61,769 nt of DNA. Source: Synechococcus sp. UW140. Its GTDB lineage: Bacteria; Cyanobacteriota; Cyanobacteriia; PCC-6307; Cyanobiaceae. The translations under genes and the position numbers were made by a program. Shown one piece after another: positions 44,887 to 52,920 of this stretch; the first letter of the stretch is position 1; every line of letters starts with the position of its first letter. The notes under the pieces are model-generated. The model saw only the letters and a program-made list of their open reading frames with translations. It was not told the origin of the DNA and did not search any database. The stretch is from contig CAMBZX010000002.1 in NCBI GenBank assembly GCA_945872185.1, forward strand, positions 1-61,769. The letters run 5' to 3'.

Positions 44887-46311
44887 TCACCACTGCCGTT
44901 CAACTCCTGGCTTCCAGCTTGAGACCCCCAGCCCCATGGGGCTAATGCTCTGGGGAATCGGCAGGGCGTCGGCATCAGCAAAAATCGGTTTAGCATAGGA
45001 CTTGATACCCAGTGGGAGGTGACGCGCAAGCAGCTCGGCGTAAGCTTGCACGACCAGGGCGGGCGTCGCTGTGGCCAACAAATGGCGGCGTCCCGCTTCG
45101 CCAAGCTGTTGAGCCAGGCCAGGAGCGGCCACCAGCGATCGGATGAAATTTGCAAGAGCTTCAGCCTCACCGCTGGCGAAGGCACTACCGCAACCAGCAC
45201 GGGCAATTTCCGTGCGCAGGTAGGAACGGGGTGCACAGATCGCAGCCACGGGACAAGCTGCAGCCAGATGGCCATAAAGCTTGCTCGGGGCCACCTGTCC
45301 CTCAGCAGCCTCGAGCAGACTGACAATGGCCAGGTCTGCGGCGGCAAGAAGTTCCGGCAGATCGGCGGCGTCCTGGTATGGCAGAAAACGCACATTCGCC
45401 AACGTCCAGGCTTCCACCTGTTCCACAAGGAAGCGATGCTGGGCACCAGCCCCTACGATCAACACAGTGATCTGCGGCTCGTGGCGCAATAGCCTTGCAG
45501 ACTGCAGAAGGGTATCGAGGTCGTGACAACGACCTTGATTGCCGGAATAAAGGACTGTGAAACTATCGCCAAGGCCGTGGCGATGAATAAAATGATTGTA
45601 TTGCTTGGGAATGGGAGCGATCAACTCTGGATCAGCCCAGCTAGGGATGACCGTGATTGGCGTGCGCATAGAGGGGTAATGCTGACACAAATGCTCCTGC
45701 ATGGTGGCGCTCAGCACTATGATTTCGCTGGCGGCCGTGAAACTGCTTGCCTGCAGTAAATGCCAGACGCGGGCAACCGGGTGATCAGCAGCAATAACAC
45801 CGAGCGAAACGGCAATATCGGGGTAAAGATCATAAACCAACACGACGTATGGCGCTCGCGTCAACAGATGACACAACCAGCCGACGATCGGTAGGTAGGC
45901 CGGCTCGGTGGTGAAAAGCAGTAAATCCCCACGGCGGCACTGGCGCAGCAGCCGTAACAGGGTGCGCAGGCAGAACAACAGGCTGTTGACCACCCGACCG
46001 CGGATGCGCTCCGGCCAAAAGCGGGATGTGGCGGTACGACGGATGCAGCGGTTGGGCAGGAATTCGATCCGCTCAGCCTGATTAGCGTGAAAGGCGTAGC
46101 CTGGCTGACCGGTTAGGACCAGATTCTGCAGGCCCCGCTCAGCTAAGCGGCGCGAAAGATCTTCAATGAACTGGCCCGTGGCGGCAAAATCAGGCGGAAA
46201 ATATTGGGAGACAATGGTGAGCCGAGCCAGACGGGACCTTTCTCCCCGCCATCGGAGGCGATCGGCAAGCTTCCGCAGCGGAAGTCGTGAGGAAAAGGAA
46301 AATCTGTACAT
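44887..46311 (-). CDS. GT4-family glycosyltransferase
   Basis: The 474-residue enzyme is a GT-B glycosyltransferase of the WbuB/GT4 type. Near the N terminus is LTIVSQYFPPDFAATGQFIE. The nucleotide-sugar half has VLYSGNQGRCHDLDTLLQSA, FLPYQDAADLPELLAAADLA and the acidic EAAEGQVAPSKLYGHLAA region. The start ATG at 46311 sits at the edge of an AT-rich segment; a start at 46377 is possible but adds unconserved residues. It heads the exosortase run and its stop is 28 bp before the exosortase start. A palindrome TGTACATTAGTACA overlaps its start codon. Confidence 0.88.
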   Translation of the reverse strand: MYRFSFSSRLPLRKLADRLRWRGERSRLARLTIVSQYFPPDFAATGQFIEDLSRRLAERGLQNLVLTGQPGYAFHANQAERIEFLPNRCIRRTATSRFWPERIRGRVVNSLLFCLRTLLRLLRQCRRGDLLLFTTEPAYLPIVGWLCHLLTRAPYVVLVYDLYPDIAVSLGVIAADHPVARVWHLLQASSFTAASEIIVLSATMQEHLCQHYPSMRTPITVIPSWADPELIAPIPKQYNHFIHRHGLGDSFTVLYSGNQGRCHDLDTLLQSARLLRHEPQITVLIVGAGAQHRFLVEQVEAWTLANVRFLPYQDAADLPELLAAADLAIVSLLEAAEGQVAPSKLYGHLAAACPVAAICAPRSYLRTEIARAGCGSAFASGEAEALANFIRSLVAAPGLAQQLGEAGRRHLLATATPALVVQAYAELLARHLPLGIKSYAKPIFADADALPIPQSISPMGLGVSSWKPGVERQW

Positions 46312-46318
46312 TAGTACA
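46305..46318. promoter_or_regulatory. LexA-box-like palindrome TGTACATTAGTACA
   Basis: The site has perfect TGTAC/GTACA arms around four bases and contains the GTAC-N4-GTAC core of cyanobacterial LexA boxes. It overlaps the start codon of the glycosyltransferase that heads the exosortase run. Outer positions deviate from the consensus (T for R, A for B), and one such core per 60 kb is expected by chance, so it is only a candidate. Confidence 0.3.
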
Positions 46319-46559
46319 TTAAATATGCTTATATGAATATTCTTGATAGAAGCCAACTGGCTTGTAAAGCTGAACACATGCAGCTGACACCTCGAGAAAA
46401 GCGATTAAGGCCTGATGGGAGGGAAAACCGAAGTGAAGCCAAGTTTAGGTTTGGCTTGGGGTCGACCAGAAAGAAACAAGCCTACAGGCCCCAAGAGCTT
46501 GACAGATCCTCGCCCTCCACCAAGGCGGCAGAAGCGATGCAGATAATGGAGATACTGGG

Positions 46560-46745
46560 CTTAGCCCTGCTAAGGCTTGAGCCTTACGGGATACTGCCCT
46601 CAAGAAAAGCTCAGGAATGGCAGCGAAACATGTTGGTGCGCGCTTGCGGATGACGTCCGAAGATGCTGGAGTAAGGACAGTCTGCATGTCATGTGCCATC
46701 AAATGATGTGGATTGAAGCCTGAGTTGGTGAAACCCGTTTGGAGC
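46560..46745 (-). pseudogene. possible remnant of a second exosortase-associated gene
   Basis: Within the 468-bp gap between the glycosyltransferase and the broken acetyltransferase, the minus strand reads FTNSGFNPHHLMAHDMQT and later RKRAPTCFAAIPELFLRAVS. These recall FTKAGLNPNPLTILPAVR and RKTFQASFLGRDQPSLFLVS of the gene at 43192-43851. The DNA also aligns locally (TTGGTGAAAC at 46723-46732, GTTGG.GC.C.C nearby). The rest of the gap (46319-46560) shows no gene. The similarity is short and I am not sure of it. Confidence 0.3.
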
Positions 46746-46779
46746 AGCCTGATAAGCCACTCTATCCGAGCCAAGGGAC

Positions 46780-47334
46780 TCAGAGCTGGCGGCACAAGCG
46801 AGGGCCCACAATCACGGCCAGATTGCCCCGCCTGATCACCCCTGGAGCGATCAGGCCACCGCCAACGGCGCCCACGGAACCACGGCCCCTCACCGACGAC
46901 GATGCCTGGGGCCAACACGGCGCAGGCCGCGATCCAGGCATCGGAGTCGACCGTGACCGGACCCAGCCACAGGCCAAAATCCATGCAGCGGTAATCGTGG
47001 TTGCCGGTGCACAGTTAGGCACCTTGGGAGAGGCAGGCCCGATCCCCCAGGGAAACGGGAGACAGATTGTCGATCCAGACATCCGCACCAAACCAGCAGT
47101 GGTTACCGCAACGGAAACGCCAGGAGAATTTGACCCGCAGACCCGGCTTGAGACACCACGGCGTCCCAGGCTGGTACCAAAAAGGCGCAGCAGAGCGACC
47201 CGCCAACCAGATCCTGGCAGCCAGGACAACGACAGCAGAGGGGATCCCAGACAAAACCAAAGGGTGAGCACTGGGGCAGAGCGGCCGGGGCTCTAGTCCG
47301 CCGGCGTGCAGTAGCGGGAGAGATCCTGAAACAT
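46780..47334 (-). pseudogene. broken WcaF-type acetyltransferase
   Basis: The segment aligns along its whole length with the intact acetyltransferase at 49701-50267 but in shifting frames. It starts at an ATG (47334) with SRYCTPAD, then a TAG where the intact copy has Trp. TLWFCLGSPLLSLSWLPGSG continues in that frame. After a frameshift come LKPGLRVKFSWRFRCGNHCW and SQGA, a TAA in place of Tyr, then LCTGNHDYRCMDFGLWLGPV and DAWIAACAVLAPG. A second frameshift leads to LIAPGVIRRGNLAVIVGP. Two stops plus two frameshifts leave no functional product. It lies just downstream of the broken asparagine synthase. Confidence 0.88.
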
Positions 47335-47339
47335 CGCCC

Positions 47340-48162
47340 TGGCATTTAGGAGGGGCACGTGCTTCGAGCGAAAGCTGCAAGTGCTCCTGCAGCCAATGCT
47401 GCCAAACCATCAATGCCCAGCGGCGATACCAGGGGCGCAGATCAAGGCTGGCGGGGTGGAGGGCAGACGCAGGGGCAGCGGAGAGGCAGGATCATCCAGC
47501 CAGAGCTGAAAAGGAAAATGAAACCCCTGTTTAGGACGATTCAAGAACCAGCTGGGCAGCTCGGGAACGGCCTTGGCCAACAGCTCCTTGCCTGGAGCGA
47601 GACGGAGAGCAGCCGGAAGGAGGCAGAGCTGGTGCTGCAGCGAGGCATCCACCAGAAGAAGATGTAACTCCAGACCGCCTGCCATCGCCATGACATCACT
47701 ATCCGGCGAGAGCTGGTTAAGCAGATAGGTGGAACACTCCAGCCAGGCCCCAGTGCAATAGCAGGCTGGAGATTTCTGTGGGGGCGAACAGGCCTCGAAA
47801 GCAACGATGGGCGGCGGCGCCGAGGGGGGCAGCTGCAACCAGTCCGCCAAGCGCTGGCGGCGACCCTGGTGACCGTTGGGCAGCTGGCGCAGGGTTGTGG
47901 TGACCGGGCCCAGAACGCTGAGGCGCCAGCGGTGCAGCCTCGGCACCTGCCGAACGCTGGGATAGCCGCCGAACAGTTCATCGCCGCCGAGTCCAGAGAG
48001 GGCCACCTTGATGCCCTGAGCTCGCGCCAGGCGCGCCACGCACCAGGTGTTGTAGCCATCGATCAAAGGCTGATCCTGGCTGGCAAGGAACTCTGGCAAC
48101 CAGTCACGGGTCTCCTGGGCCGTGACTGGCAGGGGCGTGTACGACGCTGAAAGCGAACTCAC
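47340..48162 (-). pseudogene. truncated and frameshifted asparagine synthase (AsnB type)
   Basis: Only the synthetase half of a glutamine-hydrolysing asparagine synthase remains: IDGYNTWCVARLARAQGIKV, ALSGLGGDELFGGYPSVRQV, DSDVMAMAGGLELHLLLVDA and NRPKQGFHFPFQLWL. The glutaminase domain and about 330 N-terminal residues are absent. The open frame begins at a GTG overlapping the stop of the GT2 gene (48159-48162). Near its end the frame is lost: the conserved tail RPWYRRWALMVWQHWLQEHL continues in the next frame after about 47445. Such AsnB proteins are common in exosortase-linked polysaccharide loci. Residual activity is improbable. Confidence 0.8.
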
Positions 48163-49148
48163 AAATGCGTGAGCGGAGGATTGAGACCGTCAGCGGTTTG
48201 TGCCGGCGCTAGCTGCAGGCTTTGTAGGAATCTGAGCCAAATACGCGGCTTCCAGAAGCCGTGGCGCAGCGCCTCGCGGAAATAGGCGCGGCAGCGGGGA
48301 TCGCCGTTGCGGCGCAGGGCTTCGGCGATGAAGTAAGCCCCCTCGGCCCGGCGGCCATCCCAGGGAGGGCTGGGCTGCCAGGAGCGCCGGCCTGAAGCGG
48401 CTGGTTCCGCGACAGCTGCGGGCCGGATCAGGGCCGCCTGCTCCAGCAGAAGCTGCTCCGAATTGCCGCGGACCCGGGCCTGCTGGCAGGCGAGCGACAG
48501 GCGGGCGATCGCCACCTGTTCGCGGCGATGGCGCGAGGAAAGCCCATCCACCTGCAGGCGCACGCGGGTGAGCGGCTCGTGGAGCAGCAGGAAGCGGCCG
48601 CGCTCGGCCAGGCGATACCAGAGGTCCCAATCCTGTCCGTAGTAAAAGGCGCTGCGGTAGCCGCCCTCCGCCTCATAGGCGTCGCGGCTGAAGAGCACCG
48701 AGGCGTGGTGGGGAATATCGATCGCTTCGCCGGTGCCGCGATCGATCCAGAGGAGTTCCCAGCAGGGGCCGCACACCTGAACGTCACTGGTGCAGAGCAC
48801 GGCGGCGGGATCGGCGGCCAGGGCTTCAGCTTGGCGCTGCAGGCGCTGGGGCTCCATGGCATCGCCGGCATCGAGGCGGGCAATGAAGGTGCCGCGGGCC
48901 CGGGCGCAGCCGAGGATCAGGGCTTCGGTGAGGCCCCGGCGGGGAGAATGCAGCAGCCGGAAGCGCGGATCGATGGCTAGGCGCTGCTGGAGGCCTTCAC
49001 CGGCCTGAAAGGGGCCATTGGCCACGATCAGGCACTCCCAGGCGGGGGCCTGCAACTGGGCGGCGATGGAGTCGAGGCTGGCGGCCAGAAGCGGGCCGTC
49101 GCGGTGGCAGCCGATCACCACCGAGATCAGAGGGGAAACCTCAACCAT
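48159..49148 (-). CDS. GT2-family glycosyltransferase
   Basis: The 329-residue enzyme has a GT-A fold typical of family 2. PLISVVIGCHRDGPLLAASL starts the domain, ARARGTFIARLDAGDAMEPQ carries the DxD-like acidic motif (DAGD), and AFYYGQDWDLWYRLAERGRF is the acceptor-side ED/QDW region. The C-terminal about 100 residues form a small helical domain. The ATG at 49148 directly follows a 52-bp stub of an acetyltransferase gene, so the gene may have been fused to a foreign upstream region by a deletion. Its stop overlaps the asnB remnant. Confidence 0.88.
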   Translation of the reverse strand: MVEVSPLISVVIGCHRDGPLLAASLDSIAAQLQAPAWECLIVANGPFQAGEGLQQRLAIDPRFRLLHSPRRGLTEALILGCARARGTFIARLDAGDAMEPQRLQRQAEALAADPAAVLCTSDVQVCGPCWELLWIDRGTGEAIDIPHHASVLFSRDAYEAEGGYRSAFYYGQDWDLWYRLAERGRFLLLHEPLTRVRLQVDGLSSRHRREQVAIARLSLACQQARVRGNSEQLLLEQAALIRPAAVAEPAASGRRSWQPSPPWDGRRAEGAYFIAEALRRNGDPRCRAYFREALRHGFWKPRIWLRFLQSLQLAPAQTADGLNPPLTHL

Positions 49149-49200
49149 CACGGCGCAGGCGGCGATCCAGGCATCGGTAGCGATCGAGCAATTGGATCAT
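49149..49200 (-). pseudogene. 52-bp stub of a WcaF-type acetyltransferase gene
   Basis: The stub starts MIQLLDRYR, as the intact acetyltransferase starts MIQQLDRYR, and then jumps straight to DNA encoding DAWIAACAV, an internal segment of that family, at a short shared CGAT..GATG junction. It then runs into the GT2 start codon. Its ATG keeps the ATGA overlap with the preceding small gene, exactly as in the intact pair at 50264-50267. An internal deletion of about 400 bp explains it. Confidence 0.75.
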
Positions 49201-49622
49201 GCGGGGGAACCACCGGCGAGATCGGCGAAATCGCTGGCAATCAGCTGGAGGAATCTTCGGTGAAGGGGGGAAGGATCGAGCCAGACAAGTGCTCCCACTC
49301 GAAGCGCTCGAGCCTGGAGTTGATCTGCGCGAGCCGCGCGTTCTCTTTCTTGAGCCGCTCTGTTTCTTTCCTGTCGAGCAGCATCCTCTGCTCCGGATCG
49401 TATCGCTGCACTTTATTGTCGATCGTTGGATGCCAATTTAGCTTCTGCAATAGCCGTCGCCACGGCGGCAGCGATGCCAGGAATTCCTGCTTGCTGCGGT
49501 AGATCGATGGAACCGGCTCCCAGGAGGTCGACATGGCTGTAGCTCGTGAGCAGTGTGATCAGGCCAAGGAGAAGGGCGGCGAAGACTGTGATCCAGCCCT
49601 GTCGGTCAAGTTGAACATTCAC
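49197..49622 (-). pseudogene. second copy of the membrane/coiled-coil protein, with in-frame stop
   Basis: From a GTG at 49622 the frame reads NVQLDRQGWITVFAALLLGL and HVDLLGAGSIDLPQQAGIPG, then hits a TAA at 49415-49413. Reading on in the same frame gives QLQARALRVGALVWLDPSPL and HRRFLQLIASDFADLAGGSP up to a TGA at 49197. This matches the intact copy at 50264-50710 throughout, so a single nonsense codon separates it from a full-length gene. Either it is a young pseudogene or a truncated 69-residue two-helix protein is made. A different frame (49241-49534) is open across the same DNA. Confidence 0.75.
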
Positions 49623-49680
49623 CGCAGCCAGCCCAAGCCCTGCATACGCAATAGTACACCTGAACTATCAGGTCGTGCCA
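49197..49680. repeat. segmental duplication, copy 1 (partner 50264-50770)
   Basis: The small membrane/coiled-coil gene, the first bases of the acetyltransferase gene and the upstream spacer are all repeated. The spacer block caccgcagccagcccaa at 49620-49636 recurs at 50709-50725, followed in both by ccctg, aatagtac and cctgaac. The copies have diverged markedly in the coding part, so the duplication is old or was exchanged between strains. Confidence 0.75.
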
Positions 49681-49700
49681 GGCGAGTCTCCGGTGCCCGT

Positions 49701-50267
49701 TCAGCCTGCCGCCACCGCTCGCGGCTTCCGCTGCCCCACCACCACCGCCGGGCTGCCGCGCACGATGGCGCCGGGAGGCACCGAGCCGCTCACCACCGCG
49801 CCGAAGGCCACCACGGCTCCGCCGCCGATCTGGGTGCCAGGGGCCAGCACGGCGCGGGCCGCGATCCAGGAGTCGGAAGCGATCGTGATCGGGCCAAGCA
49901 TCAGGTCAAAGCCGGGGGAGCGGAAATCGTGGTTGCCGGTGCAGAGATAGGTGCCTTGGGACAGGCAGACGCGATCTCCGAGGGTGACGGGAGCCAGGTT
50001 GTCGATCCAGGCGTCTTCTGCGAGCCAGCAGGCATCGCCGACCACCAGGCGCCAGGGGAACTTCACCCGCAGGCCAGGCTTGAGGCGGCAGCCGCTGCCG
50101 ATGCGGGCCCCGAAGGCACGCAGCAGCGCCACGCGCCAAGCGGAGCCGGGCAGCCAGGGGGCGCTCAGCAGGGGCGCGCCGAGGCAGAACCAGAGGGTGC
50201 GCACCAGCACGGGTGCACCGGGGTGCCAATCGGGGGGGGTGCGATAGCGATCGAGCTGTTGGATCAT
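49701..50267 (-). CDS. WcaF-type sugar O-acetyltransferase (left-handed beta-helix)
   Basis: The 188-residue enzyme should transfer acetyl from acetyl-CoA to a sugar of the exopolysaccharide. Hexapeptide-repeat stretches include LKPGLRVKFPWRLVVGDACW, DAWIDNLAPVTLGDRVCLSQ and GGGAVVAFGAVVSGSVPPGA. The family motif YLCTGNHDFRSPGFDLMLGP holds the catalytic His. The ATG overlaps the stop of the membrane/coiled-coil gene (ATGA). This is the only intact copy of three acetyltransferase traces in the locus (see 46780-47334 and 49149-49200). Confidence 0.9.
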   Translation of the reverse strand: MIQQLDRYRTPPDWHPGAPVLVRTLWFCLGAPLLSAPWLPGSAWRVALLRAFGARIGSGCRLKPGLRVKFPWRLVVGDACWLAEDAWIDNLAPVTLGDRVCLSQGTYLCTGNHDFRSPGFDLMLGPITIASDSWIAARAVLAPGTQIGGGAVVAFGAVVSGSVPPGAIVRGSPAVVVGQRKPRAVAAG

Positions 50268-50710
50268 GAGGGGGAACCGCCGGCAAGATCAGCGAGCTCG
50301 GTGGCGATCAGCTGCAGGAACCGCCGGTGGAGTGGGGTGGGATCGAGCCAGACAAGTGCTCCTGCTCGAAGCGCTCGAGCCTGGAGTTGACCTGAGAAAG
50401 CCGAGCGTTCTCTTTCTTGATCTGCTCGATCTCGCTCGCGAGCTGCTGCATCCGCTTCTCGTGCTCGATCTTCCTGCGCTCGAATTCGATCTCGCGAATC
50501 TCGTACTCGACGACGGGATGCCAGTTGAACCTCGACAACCAGCGTCGCCAACGAGGCAGCGAGGATAGAAACTCCGACTTGCTGATTGAGCCGGTGGGTT
50601 GGGCCCCAAAAGACGTCGACATGGTCATATCCAGTGAAGAGAGTGATCAGGGCGAGCAGAAGGCCGGCCATGAGCGTGATCGCGCCCTGCAGGTCGAATC
50701 CCAAAAACAC
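50264..50710 (-). CDS. small membrane protein with two helices and a coiled coil
   Basis: The 148-residue protein starts at a GTG and has two membrane helices (about 7-25 and 45-62), a charged coiled coil (about 65-105; RDRIRAQEDRAREADAAARE) and a C-terminal motif ALVWLDPTPLHRRFLQLIAT. This layout recurs in small cyanobacterial membrane proteins of unknown role. It is translationally coupled to the acetyltransferase. A second frame over 50308-50628 is also open and encodes a coiled-coil-like 106-residue sequence; I treat this frame as the real one because its helices and C-terminal motif are kept in both copies. Confidence 0.75.
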   Translation of the reverse strand: MFLGFDLQGAITLMAGLLLALITLFTGYDHVDVFWGPTHRLNQQVGVSILAASLATLVVEVQLASRRRVRDSRDRIRAQEDRAREADAAARERDRADQERERSAFSGQLQARALRAGALVWLDPTPLHRRFLQLIATELADLAGGSPS

Positions 50711-50865
50711 CGCAGCCAGCCCAAACCCTGAAATCAGAATAGTACGCCTGAACCATTAGGGCATCCGTGGAGTCACGAATCGGCTCCGCTCTGAGCCGCC
50801 AGCGGGCTCCTGACGGCAGGGGCCGGGGCACGGGCTGCAGCCGGAACGACTGCTGGGGCGGCGCT

Positions 50866-51642
50866 TCAACCACCATGGCGGGCCTCCCAGAGCATCAGGC
50901 TCAGCAGGGTTTCCACATACATGCGCTGGAAGGCGTAGAACCAACCGCGCCAGCCGTCGAGCAGGCCGCGGTGCCAGATCAGGCAGAGGGCCAGCACCGC
51001 AAAGGGGGCAATCACATGGGTGCGGCGTAGGGCGTCGTTGAGGCCTAGCTGCTGACGCGGCGTGTTGTAGAGCTTCTGGGTTTCCTGCTGCAGGTAGCGC
51101 TGCTGGCTGGCGAGCCAGCGGCTTAGGGGTTTGCGGTCGTCGTGGAGCACCGGCTCGCGCATGGTGGCGGTACGCCCTGATGGCACGAACTGATGGGAGT
51201 GGCCGTCATTTTCGTAGTGGCCGCCGCCACGGCGCATCAGATTGATGCGGGGTGGCAGCAGGGTGCCGCGCAGGGGCTTGCCGGCCACCAGGTAGCGAAA
51301 AGGGGTGACCACGGCGGCCAGATCCGCTGGCGCGGTGGCGATCAGCTGGGCGAGTTCGCCCTGGAAGGCGGGGGTGATGCGATGGTCGGCATCGAGGCTG
51401 AGGATCCAGGGGGTGTGGATCAGGCTGAGGCCGAAATTGCACTGCTCGGCAAAGGAATCAAAGGGGCGGTGGATCACCTCCACCTGGGGCACGGCGGCGA
51501 GCAGCTCCAGGGTGCGGTCGGTGCTGCCGCTGTCGATCACCAGGATGCGCTCCGCCCAGCGAAGGCCTTCGAGGGTGCGACCGATGTTGGGCTCTTCGTT
51601 GTAGGTGATCACCAGTGGGGTGACCTGGCTGAGATCAGCCAT
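50866..51642 (-). CDS. GT2-family glycosyltransferase (WaaE/KdtX-like)
   Basis: The 258-residue enzyme begins TPLVITYNEEPNIGRTLEGL, has the nucleotide-binding ILVIDSGSTDRTLELLAAV, the DxD motif in SLDADHRI and REPVLHDDRKPLSRWLASQQ, and a C-terminal hydrophobic segment (FAVLALCLIWHRGLLDGW). It resembles the glycosyltransferases adding sugars to lipopolysaccharide cores. The ATG at 51642 is used; 51651 is an alternative. It overlaps the end of the GT4 gene by 8 bp. A GC-rich gene-free stretch (50769-50865) follows. Confidence 0.88.
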   Translation of the reverse strand: MADLSQVTPLVITYNEEPNIGRTLEGLRWAERILVIDSGSTDRTLELLAAVPQVEVIHRPFDSFAEQCNFGLSLIHTPWILSLDADHRITPAFQGELAQLIATAPADLAAVVTPFRYLVAGKPLRGTLLPPRINLMRRGGGHYENDGHSHQFVPSGRTATMREPVLHDDRKPLSRWLASQQRYLQQETQKLYNTPRQQLGLNDALRRTHVIAPFAVLALCLIWHRGLLDGWRGWFYAFQRMYVETLLSLMLWEARHGG

Positions 51643-52864
51643 CGCGACCATCCATGGCTGTCAGGGCCGGGAACGTTGCTGCCAGATGCAGCCGCAGCCG
51701 CCGGCGGGCTTCGGTGGCATCAGCGTTGGAGGCCATCCAGGCCAGGGCGCCGCTGCTGAGCTGCTGGCGCAGGCTGGGTTGGCTGCAGATGGCTTCGATG
51801 GCGGCGGCCAGGGCAGGAGCTTCATGGGGCACCAGGGTGCCGGTGCGGCCGGGCAGCACGAAATCTTCGGGGCCGCCGCAGCGGGTGCTCACTACCGGCA
51901 CACCGCAGGCCATCGCTTCCAGCGCCGAGATGCAGAGGCCCTCTTGGTGGGAGGGAATCACGAACAGATCCCAGCGTTGCATCACTGCCGCCAGCTGCGG
52001 CGGTTCGAGATAGGGGTGGCATGTCACCACAGCATCTAGATCGCGGTGTTGCAGGGCATCCGCGAGGAGCTGCCGGCCGTTGCGCTCGCCGGTGAGCTCC
52101 AGCTGCACGGGCTGGCCCTTTTGGCGCAACTTCTGCACGGCATCGAGCAACAGCGGCAGTTGTTTACGGGGATCGCCGTAGCGGCCGGCGAAACCAATGC
52201 GCCAGGGCTCGCGGACGGACGGATCGGGGCGGAACAGGGCGGGATCGGGCGGCAGATAGAGCACACCGGCGGTGGGACGGCCGGAGAGCTCCTCGAGCTC
52301 TTTGGCGGTGTGGCGGCTGATCGTGAGGATGCGGCCCTGGGTGGCTTGCAGCACACGCCGCTCCATGCGCCGCAGCACCGGGCCGTTGAGGCTGCGGTCT
52401 AGCAGGCGGCGATGCCAGGGGAACGTGCGCACGCGGGCGTCGCGATCGCCGTGCCAGGGGGTGCCCACCCAGGCCAGGAACGGCACGCCGGAGCGCAGGT
52501 AGCGATAGGCGCAGAGTGGATTGCCCGTGGTGACCAGATGCAGATCGGCGGCGGCGATCAGGCGCCGCCAGGGGCGGGTGGCCCAGTAGTGGCTGAATTC
52601 CAGCTCCGGCAGCCAGGCGCCGATGGCTTCGCCGGGCACCTCGGGCCATACAGGCTCGCGGCGTGCAGCCGGACGCCGACCGGAGAGAAGGTGCGGCAGC
52701 GGCACTGAGAGTTCGGGGCTGCAGCTCCAGGGCTCGTACCAGGCCAGGGTGCTGGTGATGCCGAGGGCTGCCAGCTCCTGCACCAGCCAGCGGGTCTTGG
52801 CCGGCACACCGCCGCTGGAGGGCTGGATGGTGCTGATCAGGGCGCGCAGGGGGGGCGCTGGCAT
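51635..52864 (-). CDS. GT4-family glycosyltransferase
   Basis: The 409-residue GT-B enzyme has LRALISTIQPSSGGVPAKTR at the N terminus, WRIGFAGRYGDPRKQLPLLL at the start of the nucleotide-sugar domain, and the conserved IPSHQEGLCISALEAMACGV with the E-x7-E motif, followed by VVSTRCGGPEDFVLPGRTGT. The ATG at 52864 gives the expected start; the frame is open upstream without family features. It is divergent from the ABC exporter with 56 bp between starts. Confidence 0.88.
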   Translation of the reverse strand: MPAPPLRALISTIQPSSGGVPAKTRWLVQELAALGITSTLAWYEPWSCSPELSVPLPHLLSGRRPAARREPVWPEVPGEAIGAWLPELEFSHYWATRPWRRLIAAADLHLVTTGNPLCAYRYLRSGVPFLAWVGTPWHGDRDARVRTFPWHRRLLDRSLNGPVLRRMERRVLQATQGRILTISRHTAKELEELSGRPTAGVLYLPPDPALFRPDPSVREPWRIGFAGRYGDPRKQLPLLLDAVQKLRQKGQPVQLELTGERNGRQLLADALQHRDLDAVVTCHPYLEPPQLAAVMQRWDLFVIPSHQEGLCISALEAMACGVPVVSTRCGGPEDFVLPGRTGTLVPHEAPALAAAIEAICSQPSLRQQLSSGALAWMASNADATEARRRLRLHLAATFPALTAMDGRDG

Positions 52865-52920
52865 CGGGGGGCGGAGGTCTGAAAGAGTTGGGGGTGCCGG
52901 TGCAGGAGAGAAGCCCGCCG

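Noticed and set aside
44859-45446. Long 5' extension of the exosortase frame
   Set aside because: It lies inside the glycosyltransferase gene in another frame and has no exosortase features.
46333-46653. Plus-strand open frame of 106 codons in the gap next to the broken acetyltransferase
   Set aside because: No domain or helix pattern, and the opposite strand shows similarity to a known gene of the locus.
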